Assembly: GCA_039000515.1 (NCBI GenBank)
Contig: JBCFYV010011164.1
Coordinates: 31,921,021-31,985,020 of the forward strand
DNA from: Timema cristinae
Taxonomy: Eukaryota; Arthropoda; Insecta; Phasmatodea; Timematidae
Length of the DNA: 64,000 nt
Reading direction: 5' to 3'
This document shows positions 1 to 9,797 of this stretch, in pieces (position 1 is the first letter of the stretch; every line of letters begins with the position of its first letter). Under the pieces are notes generated by a model. It was not told the origin of the DNA. It saw only the letters and a list, made by a program, of their open reading frames with translations, and ran no database searches. Position numbers and translations under genes: made by a program.

Positions 1-1640
1 AAGACAAGATGGCGGTATATGTTTCCCATTGTTTATCTCCCTAGTTTCAAGTTTGCAATTCCCCTTTCCCTCTCCGCCAACTAAGGCTAGACAGACCTCC
101 ACAACACGGGTGTCCAGAACCTAGCCTCGAACTGTAAACATATGCTAAGAATACGCTAACTTGACCTTGGCCGCAAGCCTCGCCGGTGTTGATATCCACT
201 CGAGTGTGGAGGGAGCTCAATAGATAGCTGCACGGTGCCAAGTCGGTCGCGCGAGTCATTTGTCTTGCCCGGGGAAGCGAGGACGTTTTAGGGCGGGTCA
301 CCGTTTACAGAGATGGATACTTTCTTTTATGTTACGAGTCCACATAATAAGGTTTTATACAAGTTTGGTCCCCTTCGTAACTTTTTTTAACACAAACTTT
401 ACGTGGTCAGGTGTAAAATCACAACCAACGTCATGGGGAGTGGGCCTGTTATGAAACAGCACACTCAAATATTTAATTTTGTGCATAATATGTTGGTCTG
501 CACTTTTTTGTAATTTGTAATTTCAAGGGAACTTTTAATATGTAGTGGTAAACCATTTGAATATCAAGTCGTGAACCTGATATTAAAATTTAGCTTATAC
601 ATTTGACGCATCTTCAGTTATATTTTTTATAGTTGTGCGTACGTCACATGTTTTCTTTTAAGAAAATATATATTTTCGATCTTGGATGGAAAGGGGAAGG
701 CAAACTCTGTACTCATATGACGAAAAATCTTTTGTTTCAAATAAACAATGTTCGGGACTCACTCTAATACTCTCATTACTACGTGAGAAATAATATAATA
801 TTTATTTAAATTTTAATGATATATTGGCAAGATCTCAATAAACTTCAATAGATCAGGTAAAATATTTTTTATAGTAAAATGTTAAGGAAGGTGCCCCACA
901 GTATTTACCTTAGAAAATGCGTGTTCATAAATGTTTAAAAAAAATTTACAGCAAAAATAAAAAAACGTTAAACATAATTGAAAACGTGATTTAATGCCTT
1001 CAATGTAGCTACAAAACTTTGGTTATAAAATTCACTGATTTTCCAGACATTTAAAAAAATTCCCGGTTTGACGTTTTCACAATTTTTCTTGGCTAATGGC
1101 AGTTTTTTCGTTTAGTGTATTGATTATATATTTTAGAGAACAATCCTAACGGCTAGTAAAGATAAACATTACTGTAGACCCCTAAGTTATTTTTCTACTA
1201 TTTAATGTTTTAGATATTATTTGTGCCCCTAGGTAGATGTGCTGTAAAAATAAACACTGTACAACCATCTCATGTTAGAACAACATTTCTAGGCAATGCA
1301 TTTGATTAACATTGAGAAACCAAATATCTCACTTTTGTTTAAATATTTAGGTGCAGAATTAATCTAATATTTAAATTCCCTGAATTCTACTCTTTGTTAA
1401 ATTCCCTAACTTTTCCTCGACATAAAAAATTCCCCGACTTTTACTTATTTTGTTATTAAATTACCTGGCTTTTCCCCAACATCAACACATTCCTTGACTT
1501 TTCCAGGTTGTCCATGTTTTCGCTGCCTGTAGCCACGGTGGCTTTTAAAACTGATGCCTTAGCGCATTTGGCCTTTGTAGATCCACAAACACATTGAACG
1601 ACATTATATATAATCGAGTTCAACTCAAATGTTTATAATT
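1..1640. other. Non-coding stretch, degenerate repeat near 1370-1520
   Basis: No gene is supported here. Bases 150-310 are richer in GC and CpG than the surroundings but carry only short overlapping frames. Around 1370-1520 the motif TTCCCTGACTTTT and decayed variants recur, resembling the subterminal repeats of the complete hAT element at 48.2-51.5 kb, so this may be an old related element end. If the MADF-BESS gene splices again after its BESS motif, a further 3' exon could lie here, but none was recognised. Confidence 0.4.
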
Positions 1641-1663
1641 GAAGGGTGGCAGACTACCGCATC

Positions 1664-2227
1664 TTACCCCCTCTCACTTACACACTCCTCTTCGCAGAGC
1701 ACCTGTTGAAGCTTCAAACGGACCGCCATCTTCCTCGACCTAGGTATGGACTTCATGAAGGGCAAAAGACTCATCAGGAAATGGTAATCACCGTCGTTGT
1801 CTTCGTCGTCATTCTCGATGTCGAAGCAAGGGTTACTGTAACAAACCTCGCTCTCATCCGCTCCACGTTTCCTCTTTGAACCTCGAGGCTCCTTTTCGTC
1901 AACGGGTCCCAAGTCCTCACGCACGAGGTCTTCTTCTGCGCCTTTCTCGGACTTCTGTTGGAAGTGTACCCGACGGAACCTTTTGACGTCGTCGTCGCCA
2001 TCGCTTTCGGCCCACCGCAAGTTGTTTTCGAGGTGATCCTCTTCGATATCTACCTCGACTTTGGGGGACCAGTAGGCGCTGCCATGCCCCCGGCCAGGAA
2101 AGCCATGTTGTCGTAGAAGGGCCAAGAAGGGTGAGAATGTATTCCCTTGGTTTGCAGCGAATTGACTTTTTTCAGTTCTCTGCGGAAGGTATCCCTCAAA
2201 CCCCTCCATTTGTTTTTACGGCGCCAG
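1664..2227 (-). CDS. MADF-BESS domain protein, exon 2 (end of MADF plus BESS)
   Basis: This is the second visible coding exon of a probable MADF-BESS transcription factor, a DNA-binding Adf-1-like regulator acting in the nucleus. Seen: after an acceptor (TTATTATTCAATTTCAG, exon base 2227) one frame reads KWRGLRDTFRRELKK and then HPSWPFYDNMAFL, the classic end of a MADF domain. In a second frame follow an acidic linker with a basic patch (GSKRKRG) and a BESS motif (YHFLMSLLPFMK, then a basic, leucine-rich stretch), ending in a TAA at 1664. The two frames differ by one base; an extra base in the C5 run at 2087-2091 (G5 on the coding strand) would join them. A second missing base in the T5 run at 2213-2217 would join exon 1 to the MADF frame. 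Inside the 3' end, TGT|GTAAGT near 1681 is also a good donor, so the protein may continue in another exon. Assembly error, polymorphism or a young pseudogene all fit. Confidence 0.82.
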
Positions 2228-2280
2228 CTGAAATTGAATAATAATTTTTAGTTCATAAGTTTTAACATAAGTTTTTTTTG

Positions 2281-2512
2281 CTCTGGGTATTACTACCCAC
2301 CCGGATTATATACATTTAACGAAACAAATGGGTTATGGATGAGTATAGTAGAATTTAGTGGAAATGTACTCGCTTTTGCGTAGAGGGAGAATGAGAACCC
2401 ATCTTGTTAAAACACACCCTCAGTGCACCCAGCCAGGATTAGAACCGCCACCTCCCCATCACATTAAGTCCAGTACACTACGAGACTGACACCTGAGACC
2501 ACGTGGTCATAC
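2281..2512 (-). repeat. SINE-B copy (intronic)
   Basis: Minus-orientation copy of the roughly 230-bp tRNA-derived SINE-B. It reads from the shared 3' end (TTACTACCCACCCGGATTAT) through the AGAATTTAGTGGAAATGTAC body to the tRNA-like head (GATTAGAACC, GAGACCACGTGGTC). It lies in the MADF-BESS intron. Diverged, hence old. Confidence 0.75.
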
Positions 2513-3004
2513 GTACGAGTATACATTAATAAAAATATAATCATTGTATTGATTGTAGTCGGATCGGCAAAGGAAGAGAAAACATTCTGAGCTTTCAAAG
2601 CGTTACTTAATATATTTGCCCGAATTTACACACACGTCAAGTATGATAGCTTAAGATGACCATAGTGAAGTTTTGTCAATATTATTAAAAATAAATTAAT
2701 ATGTTATGCCTCCTAAGAGAATCTTACAGTGGTGGTCCAACAACGCTAACGTTTGGTTGAGTCTATTTTGACGATATATTGGTTCTACTTCGTCTCCTTC
2801 CTCTATCAGAACTGGACTCACATCCCGCAACTCCCAATCCACATTCATCTATGAAAGGAGAGACTAAGCCCGATAAAAACTATTTAAAATATATTACACT
2901 TGCAACGAATGACTGCATTATTTATTCCTCGGTTTTCTATCCTCCAGAGAAAAAAAATATTCCTAAGAAGTCTTACAGTATCATCACACATCCACACAGT
3001 TAAG

Positions 3005-3215
3005 TCCACGGTTAAAGGTATCAGTCTAGTCTTGTCTGGTCTGGTTTGCCGGTGACGGGGTATTAGGGGTGGGAATCCCTACCGGGTGCATCGATAATTT
3101 TTTTCCTCAAAAGTTTTCCTACTCTACCTCCACACGAATGCTGATACACTTTTTCTAAATTCACCCTTCCTTATCAGTGTAAATTTGCGAATAGTCCGAG
3201 CAGCAGTGCCCAGGT
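3005..3215 (+). repeat. SINE-B copy, diverged
   Basis: Plus-orientation SINE-B with head (GGTATCAGTCTAGTC), a degraded B-box region (GTGGGAATCCC), body (CTACCTCCACACGAATGC) and a poorly preserved 3' end (AATAGTCCGAGCAG). It lies in the MADF-BESS intron. Confidence 0.65.
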
Positions 3216-3809
3216 TCCCGCAATTCTAGGGGCCCCACGTTGTGTTTTTTATGGCTTATTTTATATGGTTAAACGTTGTGTTGATTAATCCTCACTTTAC
3301 ATATAGCATGTTTGTTTGTGCTTGAACATGGATTTTGTAACAAATCTTTTGTTGAAAGTACCGTTAAATTATATATCTATAGGTTTAAGTTTAATAATCA
3401 ATAAGTTTAATATTATAAAACTTGCTTGGGATGGATTTCCATTATGCCATTTACATTTTAATCCCGTGGCAGAGTAGGGCTGTTAGGGGTCCAGTGGATT
3501 GGTTTACCAAGGGGACTACAATGTGATAAGGATGGCCTGACTCTAATCAGAAAACGTAGCGAAGTGAGGTTTTCTGCATTTTTAACTTGACCACGGGGAA
3601 ATTGGGTTCATTTGAAAAGTGGCTGGTTCTTAAATAATTATTTTTAAATTTTGTTGTATTGTTAAGGTGACCATTTTCTCATAACACAAATATGGGACAC
3701 TATCTTTTCAAAGGTTGGCTACTCGCCCTACTTTATTAATTATTATGGTTATTTTTATTATTATTATTGAATTATTATGCTTATTATTAGTTTTCTTTAA
3801 CTTGACTTG

Positions 3810-4050
3810 GTTGCCGTATGGTCTAAGGCCTTCAATAAACTAGACTGCCGATGACATGGAGATCAGGGTTCGAATCCCGGTCAGGTCTAATGAGGTTTTT
3901 ACTAAATGGTTTTCCTCTCTATTTCCACACAAATGCGGGTGCACATTCTTTAAATTTAATCTTCCTCATCCATAACTCATTAGCGGGATTATTACGTACA
4001 ACCTGGACAGGCGGTAAGAGCTGTGCCAAAAAAATAATAATAATAATTTT
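3810..4050 (+). repeat. SINE-B copy with AAT tail
   Basis: Plus-orientation SINE-B. The A-box-like TGGTCTAAGGC and a perfect B box (GGTTCGAATCCCGG) are both visible, followed by the body (CCACACAAATGCGGGTGCAC) and a short (AAT)n tail at 4034-4045. It lies in the MADF-BESS intron. Confidence 0.8.
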
Positions 4051-4318
4051 AATTTGAGTTTTGAAAAACATTTAAAATGTAGTGTTATCAGTGCTTTACT
4101 ATACACAAAACACACATATATATATATACTTATTTTAAGATTCACGGTAGTTAATTACCTTTTCCTGATAGTTAAAAGGTGTAAATTCCCCATATCAACC
4201 CGCCTCACAATCTGTTAACTTCCCTTGTCAAAGTGACAACACATATATCGCGAGGCGGATCAATGCGTAACTTAGAGCAACAACAATGACGCTCTAAATA
4301 GTCTTGAGGCCTACTCAC

Positions 4319-4451
4319 GTTGCGATTCCATTTCTCTGGCGACCTCTGTCCACAGCTGCCTGGTCAGTTCTCGGTTCTTGTAAGACTCGTGAGAGTGATC
4401 CCACAAAATCGGCCTCTTCGAAACGCAAACGATGAGTTGTTTGGAATCCAT
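4319..4451 (-). CDS. MADF-BESS domain protein, exon 1 (start of MADF)
   Basis: First visible coding exon of the MADF-BESS gene. It opens with ATG at 4451 and encodes MDSKQLIVCVSKRPILWD, then HESYKNRELTRQLW and a tail of TEVAREMESQ. That is the N-terminal half of a MADF domain (hydrophobic helix, P-x-LWD, YKN, W-x-x-VA). It ends at a consensus donor, C|GTGAGTAG (intron starts at 4318), after 44 codons plus one base. MADF domains are Myb/SANT-related DNA-binding modules. The roughly 2.1-kb intron to exon 2 (2228-4318) contains three SINE-B copies. The start is chosen because MADF proteins commonly begin just before this helix; there is no stop immediately upstream, so an earlier start is possible. 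Confidence 0.85.
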
Positions 4452-5009
4452 AAAAAAAATCTCACTACCTTATCGACGCATTTCTCGTCGAGAAACGACC
4501 ACAAGAGTTCGCTCCGTTTCTGCACGAGCGTTCTCTGACGAACCATAGCGACGCAGCTGCTCTTCTGCCTGTACCCCTCATTTCCCCACCAACCCTAACG
4601 GCCGGCTTCGTACGAAGTCGTGTGGGACCGGTCATGCACATCCAAGAACGAGGGTTTATCGCGTGGAAGACTTTTCGAAAGACCGGGAAAAATATAGAAA
4701 TCCACCACATCTAAAAAAAAAAAAATTGTTTGTTTTGAAATAAACGAGAAAGAAACGTGAAAATAATTACTATAAATCGGAACCAACTTGAATTTTTTGA
4801 TGTAAATAAATGTAAGCTAGATAATATTTGTGTTGGTATAGTTCTAAACAAAATGAATATGTGAAGTTTCTAAAGATGTGTTTATGTCTTTTGTCGAGTT
4901 AGTGTTGCTTTGAAATCAACTTATTAAAACGTTTTATGTTTATATCTCGAATTATCAAAGTTTTGAACTCAGAAATCCATCCCAAGCAAGTTTTATATTA
5001 TTATTAACT

Positions 5010-5238
5010 ATAAACGTGTTGAGCTCGACTGCTGAGGACGGGGAGATCGAGGTTCGAATCTCGGTCGGGTGAACTGGGGGGGGGGGGGGGTTTCCTAAAT
5101 GGTTTTCCACTCTCCCTCCACACAAATGCGGGTTCACTTCCTCTAATTCAACCTTTCCAATTCCTAATCCAATAGCGTAATTAGTACTTAAAGCGTATAA
5201 CCCGAACGGGTAGTAAGACGCGGTGCTAAATATTATTA
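5010..5238 (+). repeat. SINE-B copy interrupted by a G15 run
   Basis: Plus-orientation SINE-B with B box GGTTCGAATCTCGG, body CACACAAATGCGGGTTCAC and an excellent 3' end (CCCGAACGGGTAGTAAGACG, then CGGTGCTAA). A 15-G run at 5076-5090 sits where the family normally has GGTG before TTTTCCTAAATGG, an expansion of the G tract. Confidence 0.85.
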
Positions 5239-6559
5239 ACTATAAAGAACCTTGTTTCCGGGGCCCCCAGTTATCTTACCCCCCCCCCTTTCCCCCAAAC
5301 ACACAAAAAAAACTTTAACAAAACTTGATTTTTGTCTAATTTTATTACAATAGTTTGCACTTTTATACCAATTTCAGCCAAACAAGGTATCAGGGAAATG
5401 TCCTAAGAAGTAAATAATGTAATAAATAATCCTAAAAGATGTGCTTGCATATAGGGGGGTTGATTTCTCCCCAACCCTTAGTTCAATTTCTTTCCCAATG
5501 AACATGATCTGTATAAAGGTATAAAAGAACAACTATGCAAAGTTTAAATTAACTCGGATAGTGTGTTTTAAAGTGAGACATATTCCCCACAGACAGACAA
5601 ATGTAAATCAGTGGAGTTAAAACGGACAATTTGCTTCACTCGCTCAATAAATCAAACCACATGATTGTGTTTGTTTTTACACTCTGACAATATTTGAGAG
5701 ATCGCCTATACAGGGAGCCTTCTGTACGAACGCGCAAGCAAATATCCCTCTCACCAACTTATTTTTCCCTTTGTTACCTAAGCAAACGCGGGGTCCCCAA
5801 AATCACGGGGCTTTGTGCGGCCGCACCGTTTACACATCCCTAGGGTCGGCCCTGGTAATTTTGAACAACCTAGCTTAATTAAATGAATTAACATTTGAAC
5901 TAAATCACTGGTTTTCGTATGACGGCTAGGATGAGGTACGAATAGGCTACCATCCGGGTCTAAAGAAGTTTTTTCTAAATGGTTTGCCGCTCTCCTTGCA
6001 CGGCTCCATTATACCCTATGGTATATATTATAAGATATGCCCTAGTATAATCCATCCAGATAACTGTCGAGAATTGTGAAGCTGTGATCACCATGCCGAG
6101 AGCCAATAGTGTAGAAATATAATTCTGTACTTAACATCTTAGAGTAATCGATCAAGCGAGTTTGTGGCATTCTAGAGTAACGAAAAAAATATTTGATCAT
6201 CTTGTCTCAAATCTTTGTACAGCGTATGGTAAAGTTCTTTCGATGATCTTTCAATCAACAAAAGGAACATGCATTGTTCGGTTTCGTCTGCGCTTTTTCT
6301 TTCTGAACAGAAGAAGCAACAACAGTTAATTATCCTCGCACGTCTCCATTTTAATTTCGACTGGCCCAAAAATCATGTTGTGGAACGACATGTTATTCGT
6401 GCCATTTGTCTATCGCTGCTTCATGGTTAGGTAAACATTTATCTTTTAAGTTTTGCGGGTGAAGCTTCCCATTCTTCCTTTTGAGGAGAAGTCGTGGTGG
6501 ATACTTCAAAGCCAAAAACTAACAGTGTTGAAACAAAAAAAAAAAAGCCCAAGAGACCA
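5239..6559. other. Non-coding stretch with a SINE-B fragment
   Basis: No gene seen. Bases 5925-6000 are a short plus-strand SINE-B fragment (ATCCGGGTCTAAAGAAG, TTTTTTCTAAATGGTTTGCC). The remainder is AT-rich single-copy-looking DNA with pyrimidine and purine runs. Confidence 0.5.
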
Positions 6560-6976
6560 TACATGTATTACGTAACGCACTTTAGGGGGGATGGGGGGTA
6601 TAGGCCGTATAGGCTAACGTAATGTAACGAAGTTTTAGTTTATAAAACAAACAATAAAAATAGTCATGTGTAAGCGTAAGATTTTTCACACTTTTAAAAT
6701 CGTCGTGCTTTTTGTAAATGCAAATAAAACTGTTTGACTAGAAATTGCACCCTTTATTCAAAATCTTATTTATTTTAAACTTGTAGGATCCGACGTGAAA
6801 ATACATAGTCTATTATATAAAAAAAAGAAGCAGCCAATTCGAAAATGACATGAAGAAAAGGTGTTTTTTTTAGTTCAAACTAGAAGCGTTACGTAACTTA
6901 AAGGGGGTTTCCAAGGAAGGTTTCCATGAGAGAAAGGGTCAAAAAAGGCCTAAAATTGTGTTTCGTAATACATGTA
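6560..6976. mobile_element. MITE-like element with TACATGTATTACG termini
   Basis: A 417-bp segment whose ends are inverted copies: TACATGTATTACGTAACGCA at the left, and the reverse complement of TACATGTATTACGAAACACA at the right. G-rich tracts follow each terminus. The inside is non-coding. This is the shape of a non-autonomous DNA transposon. Superfamily is not assigned, and no clear target duplication was identified. Confidence 0.6.
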
Positions 6977-8095
6977 CAATCCCAAATTATATTCTGATGC
7001 AGCCCTTTCAAAACATGACTTTGTGTTTTAAAGGAAGGCCAGGCCTGTGTTTCTAAACTTTTAATCTAATCTCCATGCAAGTAAAACATCGTTGAAAATG
7101 AGCTGGTTCTTACCTTTTCAGATATTTCCTAAAAACTGACAATTTTATTTTTTTGATATGCCTGAAACATCTACATTTTGGTTTTGGTATGAACAATATT
7201 TTAAAATGTCAAATTATTTCATAAATAGGTATTTTTAAACGTCTGCAACTCGTCTCAGCGCAATCTCGTGTAGTCAGTCTCCTTAGTGACATTATTTAAA
7301 AGTTGGTCCTTCTAAATTTATATTTAATTAAATGTTGAAAAATGATACATGAACATGGGAATAACTTTTCAACATTTATTTAAATTAATATTTGTGTACG
7401 GCAATCGCACGTACCAAATACTAGTAATGAAATGAGCTGTATTTTAAAATAATAAATTTATTATTCTAAAGTACTCTTTATTCATATTAGTGGAATCATA
7501 AGGAAGGAGAGTCACTCGAAATGTATGTCGTAGCAACCTAGATTGTGACCCTGACATATTTGACCACGTTTGATGACAAAAGAATCTGGATTATTTTTTT
7601 TAATTATTCTCGGATTAAGTAGAAAAGTCTAATAATAATTGGCTCATTTCGAGAAGAGAGTCATCACGTTTGAAAAAACAAAGAGTGAGCATTAAATCGA
7701 GTGAATGGCTTATAAAGAATTCAGTGGGTCGAAGCTAGAGATTAAAATCTTCGGATAGATAACTTTTTCGCTAACATATTTCAGAAAATGGTCATAAAGT
7801 AGGTGTTTTAATAAAAGCTGAGATTTTAACTTGACGTAATAGCTTATTTGGTCTACAGCAGACCGGGGATCCCCAAAATTAGCGTCGAGACGCATTCAAT
7901 CACTAAGCACTTTCTATTCCATTTAAATATTTGTAAATGTTGTGGAAAAATGATCTGGGAAAACTAAAAATATGTACCAACTCATAGCTAACAAGCACAG
8001 CTAAATAAATGAAAGTTTTGGATATTTTCTTTGTGTTTACACTGTAAGCCCCCGGGTCCCCCTCTCCAAACCTCCGCCGGAAGTGGGATGGCCCG
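6977..8095. other. Non-coding stretch with a small foldback and a dispersed repeat
   Basis: No gene recognised. Around 7318-7397 an AT-rich foldback pairs AAATGTTGAAAA with TTTTCAACATTT. At 7845-7905 the motif TTTGGTCTACAGCAGACCGG and downstream sequence recur at 13690-13760 and, more weakly, at 15487-15560, so this is a dispersed repeat family of unknown type. Confidence 0.45.
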
Positions 8096-8500
8096 TTGAT
8101 GTCTTGCCACGCGTTTTACAACAGGATGTTGTCTCCTAGGAGGCACATACGCACACGCTCTACAGTCAACGCGACGCGCTCCAAGGTTACAGCCGTCACA
8201 CTCCGCTATAGGTCAGGGGTGAGTAATCTTCCTGACCTTCATAAGACTCATGGTAAAGCTCGAGAGCGGAAACATTATTTTCGCAAGCCAATAGTTAAAA
8301 TCGAACGATTCTTCCAGCTTGACTGGACGAACTATAATTTAACTTCTCGAAGTGATCTAATTCAAAGTAAACTACAAGGTGATGTGACAGTAAACAATCG
8401 CGATTCTTCAGCCTACCTCGGTCACAGAAATAAAGTTACAAAAGAAAGCTGGGCTTCTCAATTAAACCAGATAAATGAAATGCTCATTTCAGAGTATTGA
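8096..8500 (+). CDS. Open reading frame of unknown function, possible exon
   Basis: A 134-codon frame, among the longer ones outside recognised genes, in moderately GC-rich sequence with CpGs at its 5' end. The C-terminal 90 residues (from about PDLHKTHGKARERKHYFRKP to the end NQINEMLISEY, then TGA) have a mixed, protein-like composition. The first 40 residues are Arg/Ser/Thr-rich and less convincing. GGG|GTGAGTAATC at 8219 is a good donor sequence inside the frame, so the 5' part could be a separate exon. No domain or family is recognised. It could be chance or transposon-derived. Confidence 0.3.
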   Translation: MMSCHAFYNRMLSPRRHIRTRSTVNATRSKVTAVTLRYRSGVSNLPDLHKTHGKARERKHYFRKPIVKIERFFQLDWTNYNLTSRSDLIQSKLQGDVTVNNRDSSAYLGHRNKVTKESWASQLNQINEMLISEY

Positions 8501-8814
8501 ACTCAGGAGGTTGGGATATCGTTGAAATTCCCAGTTTGATCGTTTCTTTTTACCCCTAGTTTATCTTTACGCCCAACAGCTGCCACATCTCTCCAATGCA
8601 CGCGATCCGTTATGTACTCTGATGATGCACGCCACTTTGTCCAAATCTCTGCTAACCAAACGTGTTGCTAATTTTTTTAAAAAGCCAGTGGCTAGTGTTT
8701 AAAAGAGATGAGCTAACTCTAGTAGCTGCTCTGATCTCGTGAAAATGGGTTTATTTCACCTACGGGGTAATCTTAAATTGGGGCGAAATGATTACACCAG
8801 CTAAGATACGACCT

Positions 8815-9240
8815 GAATAGTTGAGCACGTGGATAAAACCTTAAGCTCGTCGAGTTTGGTTTCCCTAAATCGGGAAGGTCTTGATTCTATTCCCGGTAGA
8901 GTGCGCTGAGTCCGAGTGTATTTTTTTCTTAAATGGTTTACCACTCTCCATCCATAAAAACAAAGGTGCACTTCATCTAAATTCAACCTTCCTCATACTT
9001 AAACCATTAGAGCAATTAAATGCGAATAACAAGATATCTTGTGAATGTGGGGAATGCCAGGCCTCCACCGTGGTTCGGATTCCACTTAAACTGTAGGTCC
9101 TTCATTTCATCTCACTATCACCCTACCATTACACATTAGCGTAAGTGCGTATAACCCGAACGGGTAGTAAGACGCGGTGCTAATAATAATAAATGCGAAT
9201 AGCCCGAACGGGTAGTAAAATGTAGAGTAAAAGTAGTAAG
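8815..9240 (+). repeat. SINE-B copy split by a SINE-A insertion
   Basis: An old plus-strand SINE-B runs from about 8815 (head with TCTATTCCCGGTAGAGTGCG) to 9028 and resumes at 9191 with its 3' end (GCCCGAACGGGTAGTAAAATG). Between the two parts lies a younger SINE-A. The 11-bp AAATGCGAATA occurs at 9018-9028 and again at 9191-9201: a target-site duplication marking the insertion. Confidence 0.85.
9029..9190 (+). repeat. SINE-A, 5'-truncated, inserted in SINE-B
   Basis: Plus-strand SINE-A lacking its tRNA head. It begins at CAAGATATCTTGTGAATGTG and runs through CCACCGTGGTTCGGATTCC to the shared 3' end and a short (AAT)n tail. It is flanked by the AAATGCGAATA duplication, as expected for target-primed reverse transcription with 5' truncation. 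Confidence 0.88.
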
Positions 9241-9302
9241 CGCGGCAGTTTTATTGATGCCAGGGATTTGAATCAATACAAGGACTTGGCCAGCACACAA
9301 AT

Positions 9303-9458
9303 ATTATTTATTATATTATTAGCACCGCGTCTTACTACCCGTTCGGGTTATACGCACTTACGCTAATGTGTAATGGTAGGGTGATTGTGAGATGAAATGA
9401 AGAACCTACAGTTTAGCGTGGAATCCGAACCACGGTGGCAGCCTGGCATTCCACACAT
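9303..9458 (-). repeat. SINE-A, 5'-truncated, with target duplication
   Basis: Minus-strand SINE-A from an ATT-rich tail and GCACCGCGTCTTACTACCCG to CACGGTGGCAGCCTGGCATT. The flanking 11-mer AGCACACAAAT is present at 9292-9302 and 9459-9469. It lies head-away from the SINE-A at 9029, giving a local inverted pair. Confidence 0.85.
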
Positions 9459-9564
9459 AGCACACAAATTCGTAAAGATATATTACCTAGAGTAAAATCA
9501 GAGCCGAAGGTTGAAACAAAGTTTTTTCTTTCTTGTCACGAAGAAACACAGGACCTGATTCAGT

Positions 9565-9797
9565 GGCCGACTGGTCTAAGGCGTCACTCTCATAAGACAG
9601 GCCTGCTGATGATGGGAGATCGGGGTTAGAATACCAGTCGGGTCTACTGAGTGTGATTTTTCCTAAATTATTCCCCACTCTCATTCCAAGCAAATGCTGG
9701 TAGATTACCTCCTTCTTTCATAATCTCTACCCCATTAGAGTAATTATCATAAATGCGTATAACCTGATCAGCTAGTAAGACGTGGTGATAAAATAAA
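9565..9797 (+). repeat. SINE-B copy
   Basis: Plus-strand full-length SINE-B: A-box-like ACTGGTCTAAGGCGTCACTC, B-box region GGGGTTAGAATACCAGTCGG, body and 3' end AGCTAGTAAGACGTGGTG with a short A-rich tail. One base change lies inside the B box (TTAGAATACC). Confidence 0.82.

Noticed and set aside
1774..2001. 75-codon threonine-rich minus frame inside the MADF-BESS exon
   Set aside because: It is the third frame of the exon. The BESS motif and acidic linker are in another frame.
3865..3895. tRNA genes suggested by B boxes such as GGTTCGAATCCCGG
   Set aside because: Every B-box match found sits in a SINE-A or SINE-B body. None has a complete cloverleaf with a pairing acceptor stem.
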